Made by a program: the position numbers and the translations under genes
Shown: piece by piece, positions 20,299 through 27,288 of the stretch
Layout: each line of letters opens with the position of its first letter
How positions within the stretch are numbered: position 1 is the stretch's first letter
From: a virus
DNA: 34,084 nucleotides
Direction: 5' to 3' (one strand)
IMG/VR virus record: IMGVR_UViG_3300042922_000343
Location: 1-34,084 of that record
The notes under the pieces: model-generated
What the model was told of the DNA's origin: nothing
Seen by the model: the letters and a program-made list of their open reading frames with translations, nothing else
Databases searched by the model: none

Positions 20299-21819
20299 AT
20301 GGATGAATTTACGGGCAGAAAAAAAATATATACGGATGTTAAGAACATTGATGCTTCTAATGTCATTCAGGTGTTGAACGAATCACTGATTGATCACGAA
20401 ATGAATCGTATTCAAATTGATTATCTACTGAAGTATGAAAAAGGAATTCAACCAATCAGGGATAGGGAAAAGAAGATCAGGGATGATATCAATATTAAGA
20501 TAGCCGAAAACGGAGCCGCCAAGATAACAGATTTTAAAGTCTCTTATGAGTTCGGTAGTCCTATCACATATATCCAGCGCACAAAGAAGCAAGTTCCCGA
20601 GAGCGATTCTGATAAAGATGATTTAAGGATCACCGCTCTCAATGAAATGCTATTGGAAGAGTCCAAAGCTTCTGCCGATGTTGAACTTGCGAGATATTTC
20701 AAAATTTGTGGAGTTGGATACCGGATGATTAAAGCCAAACCTTTTGTTGACGGCAAATCAGTTTTTGATGTATTGGTGCTTAATCCGCTAACAACATTTG
20801 TTGTCTATTCGAATGATATCTACCAACGCCCGGTTATGGCGGTTACATATAGTGTTCAGAAGAATGGTAATACACTGTATGGATGTTATACCAATGATAC
20901 TTACTTTGAGATTGACAATGGTACAAGGATTGTTAATGGAGTTGAAACCAAAGGAACTCCTTCAGTTACCAATGGTCTAGGCGTAGCCAATATCCCGGCG
21001 ATAATTCCAATCGTTGAATATGTTAATGACTATGACCGGATGGGATGCTTTGAAAAGGTTATGTCAATCCTGGATGCAATCAACATTATTAATTCGGATC
21101 GTGCAAACGACATAGCTCAACACGTTCAGAGTATTATATGGATGAACAATTGCGCGTTGGATGAAAAAGAAGGTATTAAGCCGAATGGGGTCATTCAAAC
21201 CAAGTCACCTCAGGGTGTGCAAGCAAATATCCAATTCCTTGAAAACGTGCTTAATCAGTCCGAGGTTCAGACGTTGATTAATTATTTGCAATCTCAAGCC
21301 ATGGAAATAGCTGGTGTTCCACAGAGACAAGAGAATTCTGGCGGAGGTTCAACCGGTTCAGCTATGAATTTATCAAGCGGATGGCAATTTGCTGAAACAA
21401 GTGCCATTAATTCGGAGTCAGTATTCGAAAAATCCGAACGCCAAGTAATCCGTATTATGTTGGAGATTATAAAAAAGTCCACTGACATTCCAGAGGAAAT
21501 TTCTGATATCGTGAACCTCAAAGTATCAGATGTCGTGATTAGGTTTAGCCGGAACAAGATTTATGATATCGCTACCAAGAGTAATGCACTTTCAACTTTG
21601 CTCAGTGCTGGAATTGATGGAAAACACGTTATTGAGACTGTTTCATTGTTTACAGACCCTCAATCCGTTTGGAATGATAGCAAGGAGTTGATTCAAGCTA
21701 TTCAAAAGGCAATGAAGGAAAAACCAAACAACCAATCTTCAGTTAATAACGCTGAAGGTGGCAAGTCCATGGCTGATGCTTCGGACCAACCACGGAAATC
21801 AGCGTTTAGCAATATTTAA
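20299..21819 (+). CDS. Portal protein, SPP1 gp6 type
   Basis: Forms the dodecameric ring through which DNA enters the head. About 506 aa. The family course is clear: LLKYEKGIQPIRDREKK near the N-terminus, FEFGSP-like entry (KVSYEFGSPITYIQR), DVELARYFKICGVGYRM, the clip and stem (DAINIINSDRANDIAQHVQS) and a Gly/Ser-rich loop with SGGGSTGSAMNLSSGWQFAE. Two in-frame ATGs at 20293 and 20299; the second leaves proper spacing from AAGGCGG. The C-terminal tail (MKEKPNNQSSVNNAEGG) is flexible. Exact TTGACGGC at 20747. Confidence 0.92.
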   Translation: MDEFTGRKKIYTDVKNIDASNVIQVLNESLIDHEMNRIQIDYLLKYEKGIQPIRDREKKIRDDINIKIAENGAAKITDFKVSYEFGSPITYIQRTKKQVPESDSDKDDLRITALNEMLLEESKASADVELARYFKICGVGYRMIKAKPFVDGKSVFDVLVLNPLTTFVVYSNDIYQRPVMAVTYSVQKNGNTLYGCYTNDTYFEIDNGTRIVNGVETKGTPSVTNGLGVANIPAIIPIVEYVNDYDRMGCFEKVMSILDAINIINSDRANDIAQHVQSIIWMNNCALDEKEGIKPNGVIQTKSPQGVQANIQFLENVLNQSEVQTLINYLQSQAMEIAGVPQRQENSGGGSTGSAMNLSSGWQFAETSAINSESVFEKSERQVIRIMLEIIKKSTDIPEEISDIVNLKVSDVVIRFSRNKIYDIATKSNALSTLLSAGIDGKHVIETVSLFTDPQSVWNDSKELIQAIQKAMKEKPNNQSSVNNAEGGKSMADASDQPRKSAFSNI

Positions 21820-21830
21820 CCCATTCATTA

Positions 21831-21857
21831 GGCAGTCGAGAAATCGGCTGTCTTTTC
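21831..21857 (+). terminator. Hairpin with T-rich tail after the portal gene
   Basis: GGCAGTCGA-GAAA-TCGGCTGTC with two wobble pairs, then TTTTCTTT. As capsid genes follow on the same strand it probably attenuates rather than stops transcription. Confidence 0.6.
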
Positions 21858-21933
21858 TTTATGGACTACGGAGAGAACCGTAAAACGCACATTTAATTGA
21901 TGGTCAGAGAAGACCTAAATCGCAGGAGGATTT

Positions 21934-22512
21934 ATGAACGATTCAACCAAAACAAAAACCCTATTACCTTATCACTTACAGTTTTTTGCTGATCCTGATC
22001 CCGAACCCACACCGGAACCTACTCCGATACCTACGCCAAGTCCAGAGCCTACGCCATCTCCGGAACCTACTTTGACGGCAGAGGAACAACTTGCAAAGGT
22101 ATTAGCTGAACAAAAGAGGTTAAAACTCGCCATGGATAAAGCTGCATCTGATGCAGCTGATTGGAAAAAGAAATATCGAGAGACTCTTGATGCTAAGGCT
22201 CAACTTGATCTTGAAAAGGCTGAACGCGAAGCTGCTTTCCAGACTGAATTCGAAACATTGAAGCGTGAAAACACTGTCAATAAAATGGCGAAGTCATTCA
22301 TTGGAATGGGTTATTCAGAGGAGCAAGCAATCAAAGCTGCTAGTGCACAACTTGACGGTGATTATGATGAGTTCTTCCGTATTCAGGCTACTTTCCAAGC
22401 AGCACGTGATAAAGCAAGAGAAGCGGAGTGGATGAAGAAAGCTCCCGTTCCCCCTGCTGGCGACCCAGGTAAGATTACAGATGCTTTTGTAGCCGGTTTT
22501 GATAAGGGCTAA
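21934..22512 (+). CDS. Scaffold (capsid assembly) protein, DUF4355-like
   Basis: 192 aa. Starts after GGAGG at ATG 21934. Near the N-terminus is LPYHLQFFADPDP, the usual opening of Firmicute scaffold proteins, then a Pro-Glu-Pro-Thr repeat (about residues 26-48) and a long coiled coil (AEEQLAKVLAEQKRLKLAMD onward, to about 115). The C-terminal segment (MAKSFIGMGYSEEQAIKAAS) is typical for DUF4355. It assembles inside the procapsid and is removed before packaging. The TTGACGGC at 22072 encodes Leu-Thr-Ala at the hinge between proline repeat and coil. Confidence 0.88.
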   Translation: MNDSTKTKTLLPYHLQFFADPDPEPTPEPTPIPTPSPEPTPSPEPTLTAEEQLAKVLAEQKRLKLAMDKAASDAADWKKKYRETLDAKAQLDLEKAEREAAFQTEFETLKRENTVNKMAKSFIGMGYSEEQAIKAASAQLDGDYDEFFRIQATFQAARDKAREAEWMKKAPVPPAGDPGKITDAFVAGFDKG

Positions 22513-22567
22513 ACAAATAACGTAGGGATAACAATTATCCCACCATTACCCCAAGGAGGTAAATATT

Positions 22568-23623
22568 ATGGCTGTTAATTATGCTGAGAAATATTCCAGT
22601 AAAGTAGATGAGAGATTTACATTAGGTTCTCTCACAAATGGATTAGTTAATTCTGAGTACGACTGGATTGGAGTTTCTACCGTCAAGGTATATTCCATTC
22701 CTACCGTAGGATTAAACGACTATTCCCTAAGCGGTACAAGCCGTTATGGTACTCCTAGCGAGCTTGGCAATGAAGTACAGGAAATGACTGTATCCAAAGA
22801 TCGTTCTTTTACATTCACCATTGATCGTAAGTCTTATGACGATACTCAGATGACCATGGAGGCAGGTCGCGCACTCCGTAGACAGGTTGACGAGGTTATT
22901 ATTCCTGAGGTTGATACATATCGTATTGCAGCTTTGGTAGCTGGCGCAAAGATTGGACATGTCGTTTCTGAGGCAGTAACAAAAGCCAATGCATATGAGC
23001 AGTTCCTCGCAGTACAGGAAATTCTTGACGATGCAAAGGTTCCTACCGCCGGTAGATTATGTATTTGTAAGTCTAAGTTCCACAACTTGATTAAGCTTGA
23101 TGAAGCATTCACCAAGAAAGGTGACATGGCGACTCAGATCGCAATTACCGGATTGGTTGGTGAAATTGATAATGTTCCCGTTATCAAAGCTCCGGCATCT
23201 TACTTCCCGGTTAATGTCGATTTCATTATCACTAATCCGATTGCTATGCCTTCTCCGGTTAAGCTCCAGGAATACAAGATCCACACTGATGCACCTGGTA
23301 TCTCTGGTTGGTTAGTTGAAGGTCGTATTCGTTATGATGCTTTTGTACTGAATGAGAAAGCTCCGGCTATCGGCGTTCACGTTGCTAAGACTCTTGCATC
23401 TATCGCAATTACTACGGCACCCACCAAGACATCTTATACCGCTGGACAGGCATTTGCTCCGGCTGGCATGGTTGTAACTGCTACATACAGTGATTCTAGT
23501 ACCGCTGTTGTAACCAATTACACATATTCCCCTGCAACTATCGCCGCATCCGGTAATGTAACGATTACTTACGTTGAGAACGGCGTTACAAAGACCGCTA
23601 CACAGGCTGTTACTGTAGCGTAG
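22568..23623 (+). CDS. Major capsid protein with C-terminal Ig-like domain
   Basis: 351 aa; AAGGAGG before ATG 22568. The first 275 residues are the shell protein (NYAEKYSSKVDERFTLGSLT ... FTFTIDRKSYDDTQMTMEAG ... VDFIITNPIAMPSPVKLQEY), of the HK97-fold type often found after DUF4355 scaffolds. Residues about 277-351 are a Big_3-like bacterial Ig domain (SIAITTAPTKTSYTAGQAFA ... VTNYTYSPATIAASGNVTIT), which should project from the capsid surface and may bind polysaccharide or mucus. Codon choice is more even and GC-richer than in neighbours, as expected for a highly expressed protein. Confidence 0.9.
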   Translation: MAVNYAEKYSSKVDERFTLGSLTNGLVNSEYDWIGVSTVKVYSIPTVGLNDYSLSGTSRYGTPSELGNEVQEMTVSKDRSFTFTIDRKSYDDTQMTMEAGRALRRQVDEVIIPEVDTYRIAALVAGAKIGHVVSEAVTKANAYEQFLAVQEILDDAKVPTAGRLCICKSKFHNLIKLDEAFTKKGDMATQIAITGLVGEIDNVPVIKAPASYFPVNVDFIITNPIAMPSPVKLQEYKIHTDAPGISGWLVEGRIRYDAFVLNEKAPAIGVHVAKTLASIAITTAPTKTSYTAGQAFAPAGMVVTATYSDSSTAVVTNYTYSPATIAASGNVTITYVENGVTKTATQAVTVA

Positions 23624-23633
23624 TCGTTGGTAT

Positions 23634-23945
23634 ATGAAGTTCGCTAAAGGCGGATTAATAATTGAGAGCCTTAACCCTGTTTGCGATAGTTTATATCTAA
23701 AGCAGGGTTGGGTTCCTGTTGTTGACGAGCTGATCGAGGATAAGACTGTTGAGGTTACCGAAGAAACCGATGAAAACGGTCAGGATGAAGGTGGAGATGA
23801 TTCCGCTGAAGTCAACAAAAAAATCAACTTTACAACGATGTCAAAGGAAAAAATTGTGGAGTTAGCTGAAAGTCTTGGATATAAAATCACTGCAACTAAA
23901 AAGGCAGATATGATTACTGAGTTTTTAGCTCAGCAGAACACATAA
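23634..23945 (+). CDS. Head-associated protein with SAP/HeH-like C-terminus, 103 aa
   Basis: Follows the capsid gene by ten bases with only a weak ribosome binding site, so it is probably coupled to capsid translation. A short N-terminal domain (FAKGGLIIESLNPVCDSLYL) is joined by an acidic linker to MSKEKIVELAESLGYKITAT...MITEFLAQQ, a helix-extended-helix (SAP/HeH or Rho-N-like) module that binds nucleic acid. Proteins of this plan occur next to capsid genes in many siphoviruses; exact role unknown. Confidence 0.7.
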   Translation: MKFAKGGLIIESLNPVCDSLYLKQGWVPVVDELIEDKTVEVTEETDENGQDEGGDDSAEVNKKINFTTMSKEKIVELAESLGYKITATKKADMITEFLAQQNT

Positions 23946-23970
23946 ATAACTCAAAAAGTAGGTGGCAAGG

Positions 23971-24324
23971 ATGGCAAAAATCACTCTGGAAAATCTAAAA
24001 ACATATTTGGATAACGATGGTTCCGAGGATACTATGCTGTCCTTGTTACTTAATCAAGCAGAGAATAAGGTACTGAACAAGCGGTATCCATTTGGATATA
24101 CGGATGAACAGAAGATAGCAGCATTAGAGAAGTATTCTGATATCGTCTTGGATATCGCTGTATATCTCTATAACAAGCGTGGAGCCGAAGGCCAGACCGG
24201 ACATTCCGAGAATGGCATTAATCGTTCATATGAAAAAGCCGGAATTCCAGATAGTTTTGTCGTTGATATAGTTCCGGTTGCTAAAAGCCGAACGACCTAT
24301 GTTGTGGATGGTGATGTGTTATGA
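23971..24324 (+). CDS. Head-tail connector (adaptor) protein, gp6/gp15-like
   Basis: 117 aa, mainly helical: ITLENLKTYLDNDGSEDTML, then LLNQAENKVLNKRYPFGYTD and YSDIVLDIAVYLYNKRGAEG, the plan of the adaptor that sits below the portal. ATG 23971 is preferred over GTG 23962, which overlaps the ribosome binding site. Stop overlaps the next start by four bases. Function from position and fold pattern. Confidence 0.8.
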   Translation: MAKITLENLKTYLDNDGSEDTMLSLLLNQAENKVLNKRYPFGYTDEQKIAALEKYSDIVLDIAVYLYNKRGAEGQTGHSENGINRSYEKAGIPDSFVVDIVPVAKSRTTYVVDGDVL

Positions 24325-24713
24325 GAAGCTTAGAGATAAACAAAACCACTGTATATTATGCATTATATCTTGGCAAGCAACCAATCCTCGATGAAAACGG
24401 TGACGAGACAGGAGAATTTACAAAGGGCTATGCACTCCCGGTAAAAACCCGTATTAGGGTATCACCGAATAAAGGCGAAACTAATTCGCAGTATTTTGGT
24501 GCGATCCTCGATTATGATAGCACTATGGTAACAAATGATATTCTCCCTCTGGATGAATATTCAATTTTATGGATTGGAAAAACCCCAGAACTCATTGACG
24601 GCACATATCCGCTGGATACTTCCGGTAATCAGATAACCGGACATACCCATTCAGTTGTTAGGGTTGCGAAGGATATCAATGTTACGCAGTATGCGATTAA
24701 GAAGGTGAATTGA
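24321..24713 (+). CDS. Head-closure (stopper) protein
   Basis: 130 aa, beta-rich (TTVYYALYLGKQPILDENGD ... GYALPVKTRIRVSPNKGETN ... YSILWIGKTPELIDGTYPLD), in the position of the stopper that closes the packaged head, between adaptor and gp10-like genes. Starts in an ATGA overlap. The family is variable and the name rests mainly on order and size. Confidence 0.72.
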   Translation: MRSLEINKTTVYYALYLGKQPILDENGDETGEFTKGYALPVKTRIRVSPNKGETNSQYFGAILDYDSTMVTNDILPLDEYSILWIGKTPELIDGTYPLDTSGNQITGHTHSVVRVAKDINVTQYAIKKVN

Positions 24714-24964
24714 TGAATAGCCTACCAAAAATTGAAATAAACACTGATGGAATAATCGCTCACATCAAGGTTGATGGAAATGATGTTTGCGGTGTACGTG
24801 GATACGTACTTACTCACAATGCAGGAGAAATTCCTGTATTGCATCTTGATTTAATAGCCACCAACTTGACTGTTGACGGTGTTATGCTTCCGGAATTACC
24901 CGATGTGTTCAAGCCGTTTTACAAGGAGGTTTGCGAGGAAGGTGAACTGATGGAAGGTGATTAG
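24713..24964 (+). CDS. Small connector-region protein, 83 aa
   Basis: ATG 24713 overlaps the preceding TGA (TGATG) with GAAGG upstream. A compact beta protein: VRGYVLTHNAGEIPVLHLDL is followed by a hydrophobic strand and an acidic end. Similar small genes sit at this spot in many Firmicute siphoviruses; function not established. Confidence 0.65.
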   Translation: MNSLPKIEINTDGIIAHIKVDGNDVCGVRGYVLTHNAGEIPVLHLDLIATNLTVDGVMLPELPDVFKPFYKEVCEEGELMEGD

Positions 24965-25474
24965 GTGAGTAAGAAAATATCCTTTGGATTATCAGTATCC
25001 GAAATAAACCGCGCCGTCAAAGAACTCCGTCAATATCAAGCCGAGATTAATTATAAGTGTCAGAAACTAGCCGAGAAATTAGCTGAAGAAGGCGTATTTA
25101 TTGCTCGATTAAAAATTGCTGAGTATGATGCGGTTTATACTTCCGAGCTACTTCAAAGTATCAAATCTGAATATGGTGGAGTTGTTCAGAATGGTGCAAC
25201 ATGGATTGTCTACACCGATTGCCCTCATGCGGCATGGGTTGAATTTGGTACTGGCATAGTCGGAAGTCAATCACCACACCCTGATACTTCTCTTGTAAAT
25301 TGGAGATACGATGTTAATGAGCATGGAGAAGCCGGATGGTTCTACTTTAATTCAACCGATGGTAAATGGCATTGGACAAAAGGAATGATATCCAGACCGT
25401 TCATGTTTGAGACAGGACAGGAACTGCATAAATTGGTTTCTAAGGTTGCTAAGGAGGTGTTTGGAAGTGGATAG
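24965..25474 (+). CDS. HK97 gp10-like tail completion protein
   Basis: 169 aa from a GTG start preceded by GGAAGGTG. Shows the family hallmarks: a helical start (AVKELRQYQAEINYKCQKLA), HAAWVEFGTG in the middle (about residues 88-97) and SRPFMFETGQELHKLVSKVA near the C-terminus. gp10-like proteins link the closed head to the tail. Inverse GCCGTCAA at 25013 reads Ala-Val-Lys. Confidence 0.85.
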   Translation: MSKKISFGLSVSEINRAVKELRQYQAEINYKCQKLAEKLAEEGVFIARLKIAEYDAVYTSELLQSIKSEYGGVVQNGATWIVYTDCPHAAWVEFGTGIVGSQSPHPDTSLVNWRYDVNEHGEAGWFYFNSTDGKWHWTKGMISRPFMFETGQELHKLVSKVAKEVFGSG

Positions 25475-25850
25475 AAGCAATAATCTTTTTACACAAGTCA
25501 AAAACATTTATACCACAACCCAACTTAAAGATGCTTCTCAAACTTTTCAATCGACCCCTCCAGAATTTCCAAGCATGTACTTTAATGTCCTTGGGAATGA
25601 GTCAGCAGCTGATGATTTCGACAATAACGACAATGCTAATAACATGACAGTAGAAATCACTTTTTATACTACTGGTTCAACCAAGTTGACTACAGCCAAA
25701 AGTCTCATGAAAATTGCCGAAGATAAGATGAGGTCGAAGGGATTCCGAGTAGTATTTGGCCCGCGAGAAGTCACTAATGCTGCCAATACAGATATTTGCC
25801 GATACATAGCGAGATACAATCGTATCATTGGCACAGGCGATACATTATAG
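25467..25850 (+). CDS. Tail terminator-like protein
   Basis: 127 aa from GTG 25467, which lies nine bases after AAGGAGG and overlaps the previous gene by eight bases. The sequence has the terminator/tail-completion plan: NLFTQVKNIYTTTQLKDASQ, a strand PSMYFNVLGNE, then VEITFYTTGSTKLTTAKSLM and a C-terminal RYIARYNRIIGTGDTL. It would cap the tail tube at the head end. Order supports the call; family members are diverse. Confidence 0.75.
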   Translation: MDRSNNLFTQVKNIYTTTQLKDASQTFQSTPPEFPSMYFNVLGNESAADDFDNNDNANNMTVEITFYTTGSTKLTTAKSLMKIAEDKMRSKGFRVVFGPREVTNAANTDICRYIARYNRIIGTGDTL

Positions 25851-25924
25851 GATTGCCAAAACTCCCAGAGCAAAACAATCCTTTGACGGCAATCTTTTGA
25901 ATTTAATATAACCCTCAACTAAGT

Positions 25925-25952
25925 ACATGGAAATCCATGTGCTATTTTTTTT
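25925..25952 (+). terminator. Terminator-like hairpin before the tail-tube gene
   Basis: Perfect ACATGG-AAAT-CCATGT stem followed by TTTTTTTT; about 25 bases before the tail-tube ATG. Attenuation or RNA end processing within the late operon. Confidence 0.75.
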
Positions 25953-25976
25953 ATTCCCGAAAGGAGCGAATAAACT

Positions 25977-26393
25977 ATGGCATTTTCAAGTTTTAACGCA
26001 AAACTTATGTACGATTCAAGCGCTACAGAGACACCGGATTGGGAGCAAGTTTGTCCAATTAAAACCATTCCTCAGATTGGCGGTCCCCCAGAGCAATTAG
26101 AAACCACCACTCTTGACGATGAAATCCAGACTTTTGTCGATGGTATTCAGTCTCAGGAGGCTATGAGCATTACGATCAATGCTGACAAGACTATGAGAGC
26201 AACCCTCAAAACTTTAAAGGGTGTTGAAAAGAAATACTCTTTCTGGCTTGGTAATGATGGTCTCGGAGGCGAAGGAAAGTTCACAGGCAAAGGTAAACTC
26301 AGCTATTACATTAATGAGGCTGGAGTAAATGCAATTGTTGAAATGACAATTACGCTTACCCCTACTACGCCATTTGAGGAAGAGACTGTTTAG
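25977..26393 (+). CDS. Major tail (tube) protein
   Basis: 138 aa; GAAAGGAG before ATG 25977. The start AFSSFNAKLMYDSSATETPD, the loop IPQIGGPPEQLETTTLDD and the end VEMTITLTPTTPFEEETV are typical of short siphovirus tail-tube proteins that stack as hexamer rings. Flanked on both sides by terminator hairpins, giving it a separate short message, which suits a protein needed in hundreds of copies. Confidence 0.9.
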   Translation: MAFSSFNAKLMYDSSATETPDWEQVCPIKTIPQIGGPPEQLETTTLDDEIQTFVDGIQSQEAMSITINADKTMRATLKTLKGVEKKYSFWLGNDGLGGEGKFTGKGKLSYYINEAGVNAIVEMTITLTPTTPFEEETV

Positions 26394-26407
26394 TAATGAG
26401 TAATCGT

Positions 26408-26438
26408 GGGGATGGATTTTGATGTCTATCCCCTTTTT
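26408..26438 (+). terminator. Terminator after the tail-tube gene
   Basis: GGGGAT (26408-26413) pairs with ATCCCC (26428-26433), then TTTTT. Confidence 0.8.
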
Positions 26439-26479
26439 ATTTATGCAAATATTAATTTGAAATTTATGGAGGATAAATT

Positions 26480-26833
26480 ATGAGTATGGTTAAAATCAAT
26501 AATAAAAATTATGAAGTACCGGAGTTGAATTTCGCACATTCCAAGAGATTGGAACAGTATGGTGTTCCGTTGAGACGATTAATTGACCCTGATTTAATGT
26601 TTACCATCGTAAGTGCATTTGTGGCAATCGTAACCGGAACTATTCCGGCAGAAGCTGATTATTTGATGGAACAACACGTTCTTGGCGGCGGCAACATTGA
26701 AGATATCTATGAGGCTTATGTTAAGGCCATTACTGATAGCCATTTTTTCAAGAAACTCCTGGAGACACAGGAGACCAAAATCAAAGTAGCGAGAGCAACC
26801 AAGGCAACGAAGGAAGCAACACCGACCGAATAG
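26480..26833 (+). CDS. Tail assembly chaperone, short form (gpG analogue)
   Basis: 117 aa, GGAGG before ATG 26480. Folded core MVKINNKNYEVPELNFAHSK ... LMFTIVSAFVAIVTGTIPAE, with a lysine/threonine-rich end. It binds the tape measure and keeps it soluble until tube protein polymerises round it. It is the zero-frame product of a frameshift pair: ribosomes that do not slip at 26743 stop at TAG 26831. Confidence 0.88.
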   Translation: MSMVKINNKNYEVPELNFAHSKRLEQYGVPLRRLIDPDLMFTIVSAFVAIVTGTIPAEADYLMEQHVLGGGNIEDIYEAYVKAITDSHFFKKLLETQETKIKVARATKATKEATPTE

Positions 26834-27198
26834 AGGTCAATTCATTTACCGACTTAATCGACAAGGTTTATTTTCCTGCAGCTATACGGTATGAGATTCC
26901 GTTTGAAACTTTCCCTAATCTAAATCCCAAATACATGGAAATGTATCAAAAGGATTATTTGGCTAAACGAGATGCGCGATATGAGGAAATGAATTACTCT
27001 AATTGGCTTCAAGGTTTGTATATAAGAGATGCAGTTCAAAACGCTTTGCATGGCCGTAAAGCAAAATATCCAGAAAAACCTTACAGTAAGGACGAGACAG
27101 AAGATGGAAAAGCCGTTGACGTTTATGAGAAGTTTAGACGCTCAATGCGAGCCATGAATGAAAGAATGAAAGAAAACGATAGCAAGGCACCTGAATAG
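26480..27198 (+). CDS. Tail assembly chaperone, frameshifted long form (gpGT analogue)
   Basis: Formed by a -1 slip: residues 1-90 are shared with the short form (26480-26749), then the reading continues one base back and stays open to TGA... TAG at 27196 (base 26749 is read twice), about 239 aa. The -1 frame has no stop between the slip site and 27196, and the sense of the extension (FTDLIDKVYFPAAIRYEIPF, then NYSNWLQGLYIRDAVQNALH) is helical, with the FPAA/IRYEIPFE and KY motifs usual for gpT parts. The internal ATG at 26935 has no ribosome binding site, so a separate downstream gene is unlikely. Confidence 0.87.
26743..26773 (+). other. Programmed -1 ribosomal frameshift signal
   Basis: Slippery heptamer T-TTT-TTC in the correct phase (26743-26749), spacer of six bases AAGAAA, then a perfect six-pair hairpin CTCCTG (26756-26761), loop GAGACA, CAGGAG (26768-26773). 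All three parts match the standard signal. Confidence 0.9.
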
Positions 27199-27219
27199 TT
27201 TTGGGTGCCTTGTTTTTTT
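27183..27219 (+). terminator. Terminator overlapping the end of the chaperone gene
   Basis: CAAGGCACC (27183-27191) pairs with GGTGCCTTG (27204-27212), then TTTTTTT. The stop codon of the long chaperone form is in the loop, so translating ribosomes would disturb the hairpin. Confidence 0.88.
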
Positions 27220-27288
27220 AATGTCGAATACGTGTGTCAGATATGACACTTCCTATAAAATTATTTCCCCGAAAGGTTGGTGTGAGAT

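Noticed and set aside
26935-27198. Independent gene starting at ATG 26935
   Set aside because: No ribosome binding site, frame open upstream to the slippery heptamer; it is the 3' part of the frameshift product.
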